Shown here piece after piece: positions 1 to 5,361 of a stretch of DNA of 6,161 bases. This DNA is from a candidate division WWE3 bacterium CG_4_9_14_3_um_filter_43_9. GTDB taxonomy: Bacteria > Patescibacteriota > CPR3 > GCA-002780085. Under the pieces are notes generated by a model. That model saw only the letters and a list, made by a program, of their open reading frames with translations. It was not told where the DNA came from and did no database searches. Position numbers and translations under genes: made by a program. The stretch is from assembly GCA_002791435.1 (NCBI GenBank), contig PFXB01000097.1:610-6770 (forward strand), given 5' to 3'. Each line of letters opens with the position of its first letter. Positions within the stretch are counted from its first letter, which is position 1.

Positions 1-196
1 GTAAATCGCGCTTGGAGATATCAACTCCCACCTCGATTTTGTGGTTTACTAAAACTCCGGCAAATTCTCCAAACCCGCAGCCCAGATCAAGAAGCGGCGG
101 AGGCAACGGAAATTGACTCACCGCTTTGGCTTCTAAAGAGCGCCAGAGCGCCAGCGAGAAAGGAGCGATTTTTAAATATTTTTCAAAGTATTGCAT
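1..196 (-). CDS. class I SAM-dependent methyltransferase, N-terminal fragment (3' end beyond the left edge)
   Basis: The minus strand reads MQYFEKYLKIAPFSLALWR and then, around residues 35-46, the class I methyltransferase motif I (LLDLGCGFGEFAG), the glycine-rich loop that binds S-adenosylmethionine. The sequence after it (VGVDISKRDL) fits motif II, where the acidic residue of VD-S contacts the ribose. Only about 65 codons lie in the window, so the substrate cannot be judged. The ATG at 194-196 is preferred as the start because a GGTGGAG sequence sits six bases upstream. The frame stays open further upstream to an in-frame TGA near 276, but without a better start. The 216-bp gap from the reductase gene and the structured element in that gap argue against tight coupling to it. 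The family call is firm; the substrate is unknown. Confidence 0.85.
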   Translation of the reverse strand, partial: MQYFEKYLKIAPFSLALWRSLEAKAVSQFPLPPPLLDLGCGFGEFAGVLVNHKIEVGVDISKRDL

Positions 197-202
197 CCAA
201 CA

Positions 203-209
203 CTCCACC
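203..209 (-). promoter_or_regulatory. Shine-Dalgarno site of the methyltransferase gene
   Basis: The minus strand reads GGTGGAG, six bases before the ATG at 196. This fixes the start at that ATG rather than at the TTG or GTG codons just upstream in the same frame. Confidence 0.6.
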
Positions 210-261
210 AACTGCGGAAAAGCTTCGAAAGCAAACCCAAAACAAGGTGTCAGTTTGTATC

Positions 262-359
262 CGGTCGGGTCCTGTCAGAGGTTTCCCTTCCACCAATGCT
301 CCCCTCCGATTCGGAGGGTGCGCGTTGTCGGGAGCCTTTCCACCTCTGCCACCCGACCG
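262..359. repeat. nested inverted-repeat element, possible structured RNA
   Basis: Four helices nest inside one another: CGGTCGGGT (262-270) with ACCCGACCG (351-359), CAGAGGT (276-282) with ACCTCTG (342-348), GCTCCC (298-303) with GGGAGC (330-335), and CTCCG (304-308) with CGGAG (312-316). All are perfect, giving 27 base pairs in about 98 bases. The element fills the middle of the 216-bp gap between the reductase stop and the methyltransferase start. It could be a structured leader RNA of the methyltransferase gene, a processing or termination element after the reductase gene, or a small palindromic repeat unit. I recognise no known riboswitch or RNA family. A small hairpin with the same core occurs at 3002-3018. 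Confidence 0.6.
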
Positions 360-412
360 CGACTTACTCAAATGAATTTTATGTCATCATGGGCGAGATG
401 GAACGACCCTAA

Positions 413-1102
413 TTAGTATCCTTCATGGATGACGTTTTCAGAAGGGATGCCGTGTTGGGTTAAAATCGTTTTCATCTCTCGAATCATGGCCAGTTTACCG
501 CAGAGATAAAATTCAGCTTTCCTGTTTTCCTCAATCCCCAAACAGATGACATTGGTTACTCTCCCGGTGGCGCAGAATGGTTCTTCTTTGGCGGGTCGGG
601 TGATACAAAAAGTATAGGAAAAATTGGGATGCGCTCGTTTTAAGGCCCGGAAGCGCTCCGCAAAGTAAAGTTCATGCTGATAGCGCATGCCCCAGTAGAG
701 TTTAACCGGCATGGTTTTACCCGTGTGGAGAAGATGTTCAATCATGGAGATCAAAGGGGGGATGCCGCAGCCATTGGCGATAAAGACTTTGGGCAGGTCG
801 GTTGCGCGCAGCCGGAATTTTCCAAACGGTCCGCTTAGAGAAACCAGATCGTCTTTTTGGGCAGCCAGAGCAAATTGGCTGCCGGGGCCGCCAGGACGGG
901 TGTCGATCACGAATTCCAGCCGGTCGTTTTGGTTCGGCGGGTTAGTTATCGAATAAGCTCTTTGCAGGGTTTCTCCAAGTTTAAGCAGCATGAACTGCCC
1001 GGCCTCAAAATCAATCTTTTTAACCTGCTCCGGTTTAACAATCAAAGATTGAGTGTAAATGTTCAATTTGGTATTAGAGACAATTTTTCCTTGAATTTCC
1101 AT
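413..1102 (-). CDS. ferredoxin-NADP+ reductase-type FAD/NAD(P)-binding oxidoreductase
   Basis: This 229-residue protein is a two-domain flavin reductase that should pass electrons between NAD(P)H and a one-electron carrier in the cytoplasm. The FAD domain shows GQF (35-37), the RxYS flavin motif as RAYS (48-51), GGPGSQ (71-76) and GPFGKF (91-96). The nucleotide domain shows IANGCGIPPLISM (108-120), a version of the GxGxxP loop, then LYWGMRY (135-141), and near the C-terminus FYLCGKLAMI (198-207), the usual CG-P-M-type segment. It ends in EGY, as such reductases often end in an aromatic residue. There is no cysteine cluster for a 2Fe-2S centre, so it is not a PyrK- or phthalate-type reductase carrying its own cluster. 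At 229 residues it is slightly shorter than typical Fpr proteins. The ATG has GAGGGG six bases upstream. The partner carrier is not in the window. Confidence 0.88.
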   Translation of the reverse strand: MEIQGKIVSNTKLNIYTQSLIVKPEQVKKIDFEAGQFMLLKLGETLQRAYSITNPPNQNDRLEFVIDTRPGGPGSQFALAAQKDDLVSLSGPFGKFRLRATDLPKVFIANGCGIPPLISMIEHLLHTGKTMPVKLYWGMRYQHELYFAERFRALKRAHPNFSYTFCITRPAKEEPFCATGRVTNVICLGIEENRKAEFYLCGKLAMIREMKTILTQHGIPSENVIHEGY

Positions 1103-1108
1103 ACGTTT

Positions 1109-1156
1109 CCCCTCAGAGGTACTTTTTTCTCTGGTAGCGGAAACCTTCAGGTTTCC
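1109..1156 (-). promoter_or_regulatory. hairpin-rich leader and ribosome-binding site of the reductase gene
   Basis: On the minus strand a 7-bp hairpin GGAAACC-TGAA-GGTTTCC (1156-1139) is followed by CAGAG (1133-1129), an A-rich loop and CTCUG-type pairing at 1118-1114. That second stem abuts the GAGGGG ribosome-binding site (1114-1109) and shares one base with it. The ATG starts six bases later. The arrangement could modulate ribosome access, but no known riboswitch class fits, and the A-run is in the loop rather than in a tail as in preQ1-I elements. Confidence 0.4.
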
Positions 1157-1167
1157 ATTTAGATATT

Positions 1168-1201
1168 AGAGGTCTCTCCTCTTTAAAGAGGAGAGACCTC
1201 T
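1168..1201. terminator. perfect 34-bp palindrome, possible terminator
   Basis: The two 17-base arms (AGAGGTCTCTCCTCTTT and its exact complement) meet at 1184/1185. The palindrome begins nine bases after the stop of the glycosyltransferase-like gene, the usual place for an intrinsic terminator. However, the minus-strand continuation is AATATCTAAATGG, not a T-run, whereas the plus-strand continuation is TGTTTTCC. Termination of the minus-strand transcript is therefore plausible but not textbook. It may instead be an RNA processing or stabilising hairpin between two genes of one transcript. Confidence 0.5.
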
Positions 1202-1210
1202 TGTTTTCCT

Positions 1211-2872
1211 CTACTTTTGGTCGCTGGGCGGCTGCAGCTTAAATTTAACGTATAAATACATCTGTTGCAAGTTGTAATTGAGGGGAAACTTCGGCAAAGC
1301 CTTATTTTCCAAAAATTCTTTCGCTTCCTCATATTTTTCCTGTTTGGCCAAGATGCCGGCATAATTTTCATAGGCTAGATAATAGTCGCCGTTGGCAATG
1401 GCTTTCTGGTAATCTTGGGCTGCCGAGATGAGGTTTCCCTCGCGTTCTAAAGACGCGCCCAAGTTGTTCCAGTTAGTCCACCAGTTGGGTGCCACCGCAG
1501 TTGATTTTTCAAAGTGGGCCTTAGCCTCATCATATTGTCCGGCGCGAAAAAGCTCCACCCCGTAATTATTTTCCAGGTCAAAAACATCGTGGGAAATGGC
1601 AATGTCGCGGCTGAAAAGAGTCAAGCCGTTTTTCCAGTCGGTAGTACGGGAAATGGCGCGCGTGGCCAGCGGGAGCGCACAAGCTAAAAGCAAGAGCACT
1701 AAAACTTTTTTGCACTTCAGGCTGTAGACTACAATTCCCAGCATTCCCAAAAGGCCAACCAGGGGGAGATAAAACCAGCGTTCGGCCAAGGTTAAGTCTA
1801 GGGGAAAAAGCTGCAGATGAAGGACCAGACCGAAGACAAACCAGAGAAAAAAGAAAAGATAGGTTTTAAAAGCCTTAAGGCTGTGTTGATAAAGCCAAAT
1901 ACCGCAAACAACGAGTACTGCAAAAAATAGAAAATCAAAAGCCAACGGCCCGAAAAAATCCGGAAAGTTAGGATTTACAACCACCCAGTGTTGGGTAATG
2001 GCTAAACGATCAGGAAAAAAGAAAGTTTTGAGATAGACAAAGATGATTTTGGGGATGCTCAAAAGCCGCTGGGGAAGGGGAGCCTGCATGATCGGTGAAA
2101 AATCCTGGTGGAAAAAGAAGACTTTAGCAACCACAAAGCGCAGGAAAGCATAGATTAAAACGGCGCCACCTGCTGCCAGAGCTGAGAAAAGAAGTTTACC
2201 TTTTTTAAATAAGAGAACGAATACCAGCGTCAAGAGGATAAGTACGGCCGCGGTTTCTTTAGAAAAAAGAGAAAGCAGAAAGAGGATGGCCGGGAGGAGA
2301 AACAAGCGGAGATTATTTTGGTTTTTGGCAATGGCGCGCAAAGAGAGCATGCCGAAACAGAAAAAGAGAACGTCCTGCAGGGCAGAAACGTAAACGACGG
2401 CTTCGACCTGAATTGGATGAACCAAAAAAAGCAAAGCCAAACTAAAGGCGAGCCAGTCGTTCCAGCGGGAAGACGGCGGGTCCGCCGGCGCAGATGTTTT
2501 AAGCTTAGAATTTTTAGAACGCTCCAGATAAACCAAAAACGAGCGGAAAAGCCAAAAAACGAGTACGGAGTTTAAGATATGGATACCCACCTGAAAAAGA
2601 TGGAAGAAAAAGGCCTGCGGTCCGAAGAAAGTGTAAATTAGAGCAAAAAAGAAGCTCATCAGAGGTTTGTAATAAATTCCCATGAGTGTGCCGGTCCCGC
2701 CGGTGTTGAAAGTGCTGCCCGTAAAAAAAGAAGGCAGATTGGCAATGGTATGCACGAGAGTGTTGTTGACAACTTGTTCTTCGTCGTCCCAGACAAAGCC
2801 ATTGAAAAGGCTGAGGCTATAGATGGCGATTCCGGCAAAAATCAGTAAGAAAATGGCACGCTTTTTATTCAT
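1211..2872 (-). CDS. TMTC-like GT-C membrane glycosyltransferase with C-terminal TPRs
   Basis: This 553-residue protein has an N-terminal multi-pass membrane region (roughly residues 6-400) and a C-terminal tetratricopeptide region (about 433-525). The first helix leads straight into FVWDDEEQVVNN (26-37), the acidic pair in the first external loop expected of GT-C enzymes using lipid-linked sugar donors. Other segments match the pattern of TMTC/DUF1736-type proteins: YYKPL (67-71), HPIQVEAVVYVS (152-163), SKE (204-206) and AERWFYLP (363-370). The linker TDWKNGLTLFSRDIA (411-425) precedes the TPRs: NNYGVELFRAGQYDEA..., NNLGASLEREGNLISA... and YENYAGILAKQEKYEEA.... By analogy with eukaryotic TMTC O-mannosyltransferases it may glycosylate secreted or surface proteins, with the TPRs binding the acceptor; that role is inferred. 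ATG at 2872 gives a normal MNKKRAIF membrane start, although no well-spaced Shine-Dalgarno site is present. Confidence 0.8.
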   Translation of the reverse strand: MNKKRAIFLLIFAGIAIYSLSLFNGFVWDDEEQVVNNTLVHTIANLPSFFTGSTFNTGGTGTLMGIYYKPLMSFFFALIYTFFGPQAFFFHLFQVGIHILNSVLVFWLFRSFLVYLERSKNSKLKTSAPADPPSSRWNDWLAFSLALLFLVHPIQVEAVVYVSALQDVLFFCFGMLSLRAIAKNQNNLRLFLLPAILFLLSLFSKETAAVLILLTLVFVLLFKKGKLLFSALAAGGAVLIYAFLRFVVAKVFFFHQDFSPIMQAPLPQRLLSIPKIIFVYLKTFFFPDRLAITQHWVVVNPNFPDFFGPLAFDFLFFAVLVVCGIWLYQHSLKAFKTYLFFFLWFVFGLVLHLQLFPLDLTLAERWFYLPLVGLLGMLGIVVYSLKCKKVLVLLLLACALPLATRAISRTTDWKNGLTLFSRDIAISHDVFDLENNYGVELFRAGQYDEAKAHFEKSTAVAPNWWTNWNNLGASLEREGNLISAAQDYQKAIANGDYYLAYENYAGILAKQEKYEEAKEFLENKALPKFPLNYNLQQMYLYVKFKLQPPSDQK

Positions 2873-2881
2873 AGGGCAAAG

Positions 2882-2894
2882 CCGTCTCCGACGG
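2882..2894 (-). promoter_or_regulatory. 5' leader hairpin of the TMTC-like gene
   Basis: CCGTC-GGA-GACGG folds into a 5-bp stem whose three-base loop contains part of the only GGAG near the start. That GGAG is 14 bases from the ATG, too far for ordinary use. If the promoter at 2909-2936 is right, the hairpin lies almost at the 5' end of the mRNA, where it could protect the transcript or limit translation. Confidence 0.35.
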
Positions 2895-2908
2895 AAAAAG
2901 TTAGGTCA

Positions 2909-2936
2909 ACTATAGCATTAAAAATTCAAAATTCAA
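2909..2936 (-). promoter_or_regulatory. sigma70-type promoter of the TMTC-like gene
   Basis: The minus strand shows a -35 box TTGAAT (2936-2931), a 16-base spacer and a -10 box TATAGT (2914-2909). The -10 box is preceded by TGC, an extended -10 element. The predicted start, near 2902, would give a leader of about 30 bases. The -35 box lies inside the heptanucleotide array, so chance contributions from the repeat composition cannot be excluded. Confidence 0.5.
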
Positions 2937-2985
2937 AGGTCAAAAGTCAAAACGCAGACAGCTACCGGCTTCTGGCAACTGGCTA
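2923..2985. repeat. degenerate heptanucleotide tandem array (nine units)
   Basis: Read in steps of seven from 2923, the units are AATTCAA, AATTCAA, AGGTCAA, AAGTCAA, AACGCAG, ACAGCTA, CCGGCTT, CTGGCAA and CTGGCTA. The fifth base is C in all nine, although composition shifts from AT-rich to GC-rich. The same AATTCAA/AAGTCAA units recur at 3040-3053, leading into the 79-bp repeat. Similar AT-rich filler is, as I recall, common between genes in Patescibacteria. Confidence 0.6.
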
Positions 2986-2992
2986 AAGAGAT

Positions 2993-3032
2993 GTAGTTCT
3001 CTCCGCCGACTCGGCGGGGCATGGAGAAGTAC
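2993..3032. repeat. REP-like palindrome with CCGACTCGG core
   Basis: An outer stem GTA-g-TTCTC (2993-3001) pairs with GAGAA-g-TAC (3024-3032) with one G-G mismatch. It encloses an inner stem CCGCCG (3003-3008) with CGGCGG (3012-3017). The element lies between the heptanucleotide array and the first 79-bp repeat, and its core resembles the inner hairpin at 302-318. Confidence 0.55.
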
Positions 3033-3045
3033 CACTAAAAATTCA

Positions 3046-3124
3046 AAAGTCAAAAGTAATGAAGAATGACGGCGGTTTCGAAAAACGGTTCTGGATAAGA
3101 ATTTGCCAGGGGAGGCCTTGCAAA
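3046..3124. repeat. 79-bp direct repeat, copy A
   Basis: This copy matches 5362-5440 in the same orientation at 78 of 79 positions; the one difference is A at 3108 against G at 5424. It begins in AAAGTCAAAAG filler and ends with GGCCTTGCAAA. In this copy the end continues into a complete small hairpin, GCCTT-GCA-AAGGC (3115-3127), which copy B lacks. It carries no tRNA-like sequence and no convincing gene. Confidence 0.9.
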
Positions 3125-3263
3125 GGCTGTACGGACAACCCGAAAACAGGTCCGACCCTCAATCCTGTCGTCTTGAAAAGTGCGGTAGAGGTGCATTAAC
3201 GGTTGAATTTTGATATCATATACCTGATCCTTGAGTAATGGCAAAAAACAGATTTAACCTTAT
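3125..3263. other. intergenic stretch before the plus-strand gene pair, no gene seen
   Basis: Together with the repeats to its left it completes a 391-bp gene-free region (2873-3263). It holds an inverted repeat CGGAC (3132-3136) and GTCCG (3150-3154). It should also carry the promoter of the gene at 3264, but only weak matches are visible (TTAACG, 17 bases, TATACC around 3197-3225). No Shine-Dalgarno sequence is visible before the ATG at 3264. A 64-codon minus-strand reading frame starting with TTG crosses it but has no supporting features. Confidence 0.5.
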
Positions 3264-3590
3264 ATGAGTTCGATAAACACAGTGTCAAACAAAGGCATTT
3301 TTAATTTAGCCAAGCGATTATTTTGCTGCGAGGAGTTTTTTGAACAACTTCAAGACTCTGATTCAAAATACTCGCAGTTATTGGATGAGCTTACCCTAAT
3401 GTTTATTTTGGAAAACCTTGAATCTAAAAGGCGAAAGAGATTTCTTGAATTACTTGGAGACACCGAATTGTCCCCTGGCGATATTCCCATTTTATTTGCT
3501 TCAAGAAATATCGAAGATTTTAAAAAACGACTTTATCAATTTCTTAAAAAGTCCATTACTAAAATTGGTCAAAATTTTTGCAAACCATGA
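3264..3590 (+). CDS. small helical protein of unknown function
   Basis: This encodes 108 residues with no transmembrane segment and no signal peptide. I do not recognise the family. Most of it should be alpha-helical and charged: an N-terminal segment with a CC pair (KRLFCCEEFFEQL, 18-30), a LLDELTLMFILENL helix (about 39-52), a basic RKRF turn, and a C-terminal IEDFKKRLYQFLKKSI helix (about 83-98). The pattern is loosely like the small DUF5663-type proteins of Patescibacteria, but that is a weak impression. The coding sequence is visibly AT-rich, about 35 percent GC over most of its length, against roughly 50 percent in the reductase gene. Its stop overlaps the next start as ATGA (3587-3590), so the two proteins are probably made together by translational coupling. 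Confidence 0.7.
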   Translation: MSSINTVSNKGIFNLAKRLFCCEEFFEQLQDSDSKYSQLLDELTLMFILENLESKRRKRFLELLGDTELSPGDIPILFASRNIEDFKKRLYQFLKKSITKIGQNFCKP

Positions 3591-5302
3591 ATATCGAAGG
3601 ATCTTTATCTCTTTCCAAACCTCATTTTACTTCCGAAATTCATAATTCAGGCGAAGAAAATAATGGTGAGCAATCAGTAGTTCAAGTTCTTCTTGCCCAG
3701 GAAGACATTTTGGACTACGTCAACTGCTCTGTGGAAGATGGAAGAGAACGAATAGCAATTAACGAATCTGGACGGCTTCTGGCAGAGGATATTTATGATC
3801 AGCTCTATACTGAAAAAAACGGGGATTTCAATGCAATCAGAACCCAACTTCTAAAAGACTATAAAGATATCACAACAAGAAGCGATTTGGACTTCCACGC
3901 CAAAACAACTTATCGGAGGATCTTTCAGTCTATGCACGCAAAACTTCAGTATGAAGCTGCTTTGGCAATTGCGGAAAGAGAAAAAAGCTCTCCCTGTAAG
4001 ACCACTTTTAAAGAAGCCTTGATGGCGGCTCACCACTGGCGTACAACTGTCAATCCTGGCTTTGAGAGTTTTCTTCAAGAAGCAGGGGCGGCGAGAAAAG
4101 AATTGGATGATTTTTTAAATCTTGAGCTCGAAGCCGCAGAAACAACCAACCAAGCTCTAGTTAGAGAAACTTTAGGTGACAGAAGTTCTATTGAAGCGGA
4201 AAGACTTAGAGGGAGAATGAGTTCTTCAGGAGTTCTGAGAAAAATATATACTGCCGCCACAATTTCTGCAGTCGCTTTTCTTTCGGCAGGTTCTGTCTCG
4301 ACAATACCGTTCCAAACCAAGGAGCAAAGTAATCACCAAGAAGAAGTTTCACTCCAAATCCAGCCACCCACTGAGGTGAGTCCAGACTCTTTTGAATTCA
4401 GCCCCGAAGTATTCGACCCCTCTTTTTCGGAAATTCCCCCTCGACTATTCGAACCGCTTCCTGCTGATACTCGCATGACTAAAGAGCTGACGTCCGATCA
4501 GTTAAAAAGGCAAGAATCTGCCGCCACGGAAACCGAAAGAACCGCAGAGGAAATAAATGACAAACAAGAATTAATAGAAATGAAAAGACTTCAAAGGCAA
4601 ATTGAAGCTTCAAAGTCCATGAGTGAAAGGCCAGTTTTAAAAGAACCTCAGAGCGATCAAGGCGTGGTTTCTGCCGAAAATATCCCGATTTTTGCAGCCG
4701 ACATTTTAGGACAAAAAACACTCGAAAGAAGTCCGCTGGCAAGGTTTCAAAAATACACTGCTGAAACCCAGAATGCGGCTATTGCTGTTGCCCAAAAGTT
4801 AGATTTTATTGGTCCAGAAAGTCCTTATGAACATCCATCTAACATGTGTGGGCCGCTAGCGGCAACGGTGCTTAATGAGTCAGGACTACTGCCTGAAAAT
4901 ATCCATCTGAATCCTTCCCAATTTTGGCTTGCTAATCCTCAGAGATTAGATAAATTGTTGCCAGAAGTTAATTTTGAAAAAATCCATATTCCAGAGAGCA
5001 TCAATAATTTTGATTTTAGAAGATTTCCTCTAAAACCTGGAGATTTTCTTTATCTCTATGGTGGTTCATTTGAACATATGCTAACGGTTGCTTGGGTAGA
5101 TCCAGGCGGTAGAGCTTATGCCATTAGCAACTATAAAACTAAAAGCGGGAGTTATATTATTGGTGAGTTTGTGCTTTACGATCCAGAAAATCCAGAAGTT
5201 GGCGTCTTTAAAGATTGGTCACAAAAGAGCCGAAGTGGTACTACAGGACAAAGTGGTTTTTACCTCTGGAGGATAAAGAGTCCGTTAACTCAAAACGCCT
5301 AG
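3587..5302 (+). CDS. predicted bitopic membrane protein with C-terminal papain-like Cys/His domain
   Basis: This encodes 571 residues. The order is: a charged helical N-terminal region (about 30-210), a basic stretch RLRGRMSSSGVLRK, one hydrophobic segment IYTAATISAVAFLSAGSVSTI (220-240), a Pro/Glu/Ser-rich linker (about 255-295), a charged helical segment likely to form a coiled coil (about 298-345), and a globular C-terminal domain (about 385-565). In that domain SNMCGPLAA (418-426) has the Cys-Gly-Pro nucleophile pattern of papain-fold peptidases. PLKPGDFLYLYGG (481-493) is an NlpC/P60- or CHAP-like strand, EHMLTV (496-501) supplies the likely catalytic His497, and AISN (512-515) a possible third residue. 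Positive charge before the hydrophobic segment puts the C-terminus outside, where it could cut peptide or amide bonds in cell-wall or surface proteins. The substrate is unknown. The ATG at 3587 is chosen over a TTG at 3578 because it forms the ATGA overlap. Confidence 0.75.
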   Translation: MNIEGSLSLSKPHFTSEIHNSGEENNGEQSVVQVLLAQEDILDYVNCSVEDGRERIAINESGRLLAEDIYDQLYTEKNGDFNAIRTQLLKDYKDITTRSDLDFHAKTTYRRIFQSMHAKLQYEAALAIAEREKSSPCKTTFKEALMAAHHWRTTVNPGFESFLQEAGAARKELDDFLNLELEAAETTNQALVRETLGDRSSIEAERLRGRMSSSGVLRKIYTAATISAVAFLSAGSVSTIPFQTKEQSNHQEEVSLQIQPPTEVSPDSFEFSPEVFDPSFSEIPPRLFEPLPADTRMTKELTSDQLKRQESAATETERTAEEINDKQELIEMKRLQRQIEASKSMSERPVLKEPQSDQGVVSAENIPIFAADILGQKTLERSPLARFQKYTAETQNAAIAVAQKLDFIGPESPYEHPSNMCGPLAATVLNESGLLPENIHLNPSQFWLANPQRLDKLLPEVNFEKIHIPESINNFDFRRFPLKPGDFLYLYGGSFEHMLTVAWVDPGGRAYAISNYKTKSGSYIIGEFVLYDPENPEVGVFKDWSQKSRSGTTGQSGFYLWRIKSPLTQNA

Positions 5303-5361
5303 ACTCAAGGGCTGGACAAACTATACACTACCCAAAAGACTCTTTAAAAAATTAATAATGC
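5303..5361. other. short gap after the peptidase-like gene, no terminator seen
   Basis: I see no GC-rich hairpin followed by a T-run between the stop at 5302 and repeat copy B. Termination may be factor-dependent, or the transcript may run on against the opposing transporter gene. Confidence 0.4.

Noticed and set aside
126..416. Plus-strand and minus-strand reading frames across the methyltransferase start and the 262-359 element
   Set aside because: They run antisense to or out of frame with the methyltransferase, or lie across the inverted repeat, and their proteins have low-complexity, unconvincing composition.
1109..1156. preQ1-type riboswitch before the reductase gene
   Set aside because: The A-rich run lies inside the hairpin loop instead of in the tail that pairs back into the loop, and a reductase is not a usual target.
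3050..3244. A 64-codon minus-strand reading frame starting with TTG and crossing repeat copy A
   Set aside because: It has a rare start, no ribosome-binding site and no recognisable domain, and about 40 percent of it is the direct repeat.
3578..3580. TTG as the start of the peptidase-like gene
   Set aside because: The ATG three codons later forms a classic ATGA overlap with the upstream stop, and the TTG has no ribosome-binding site.
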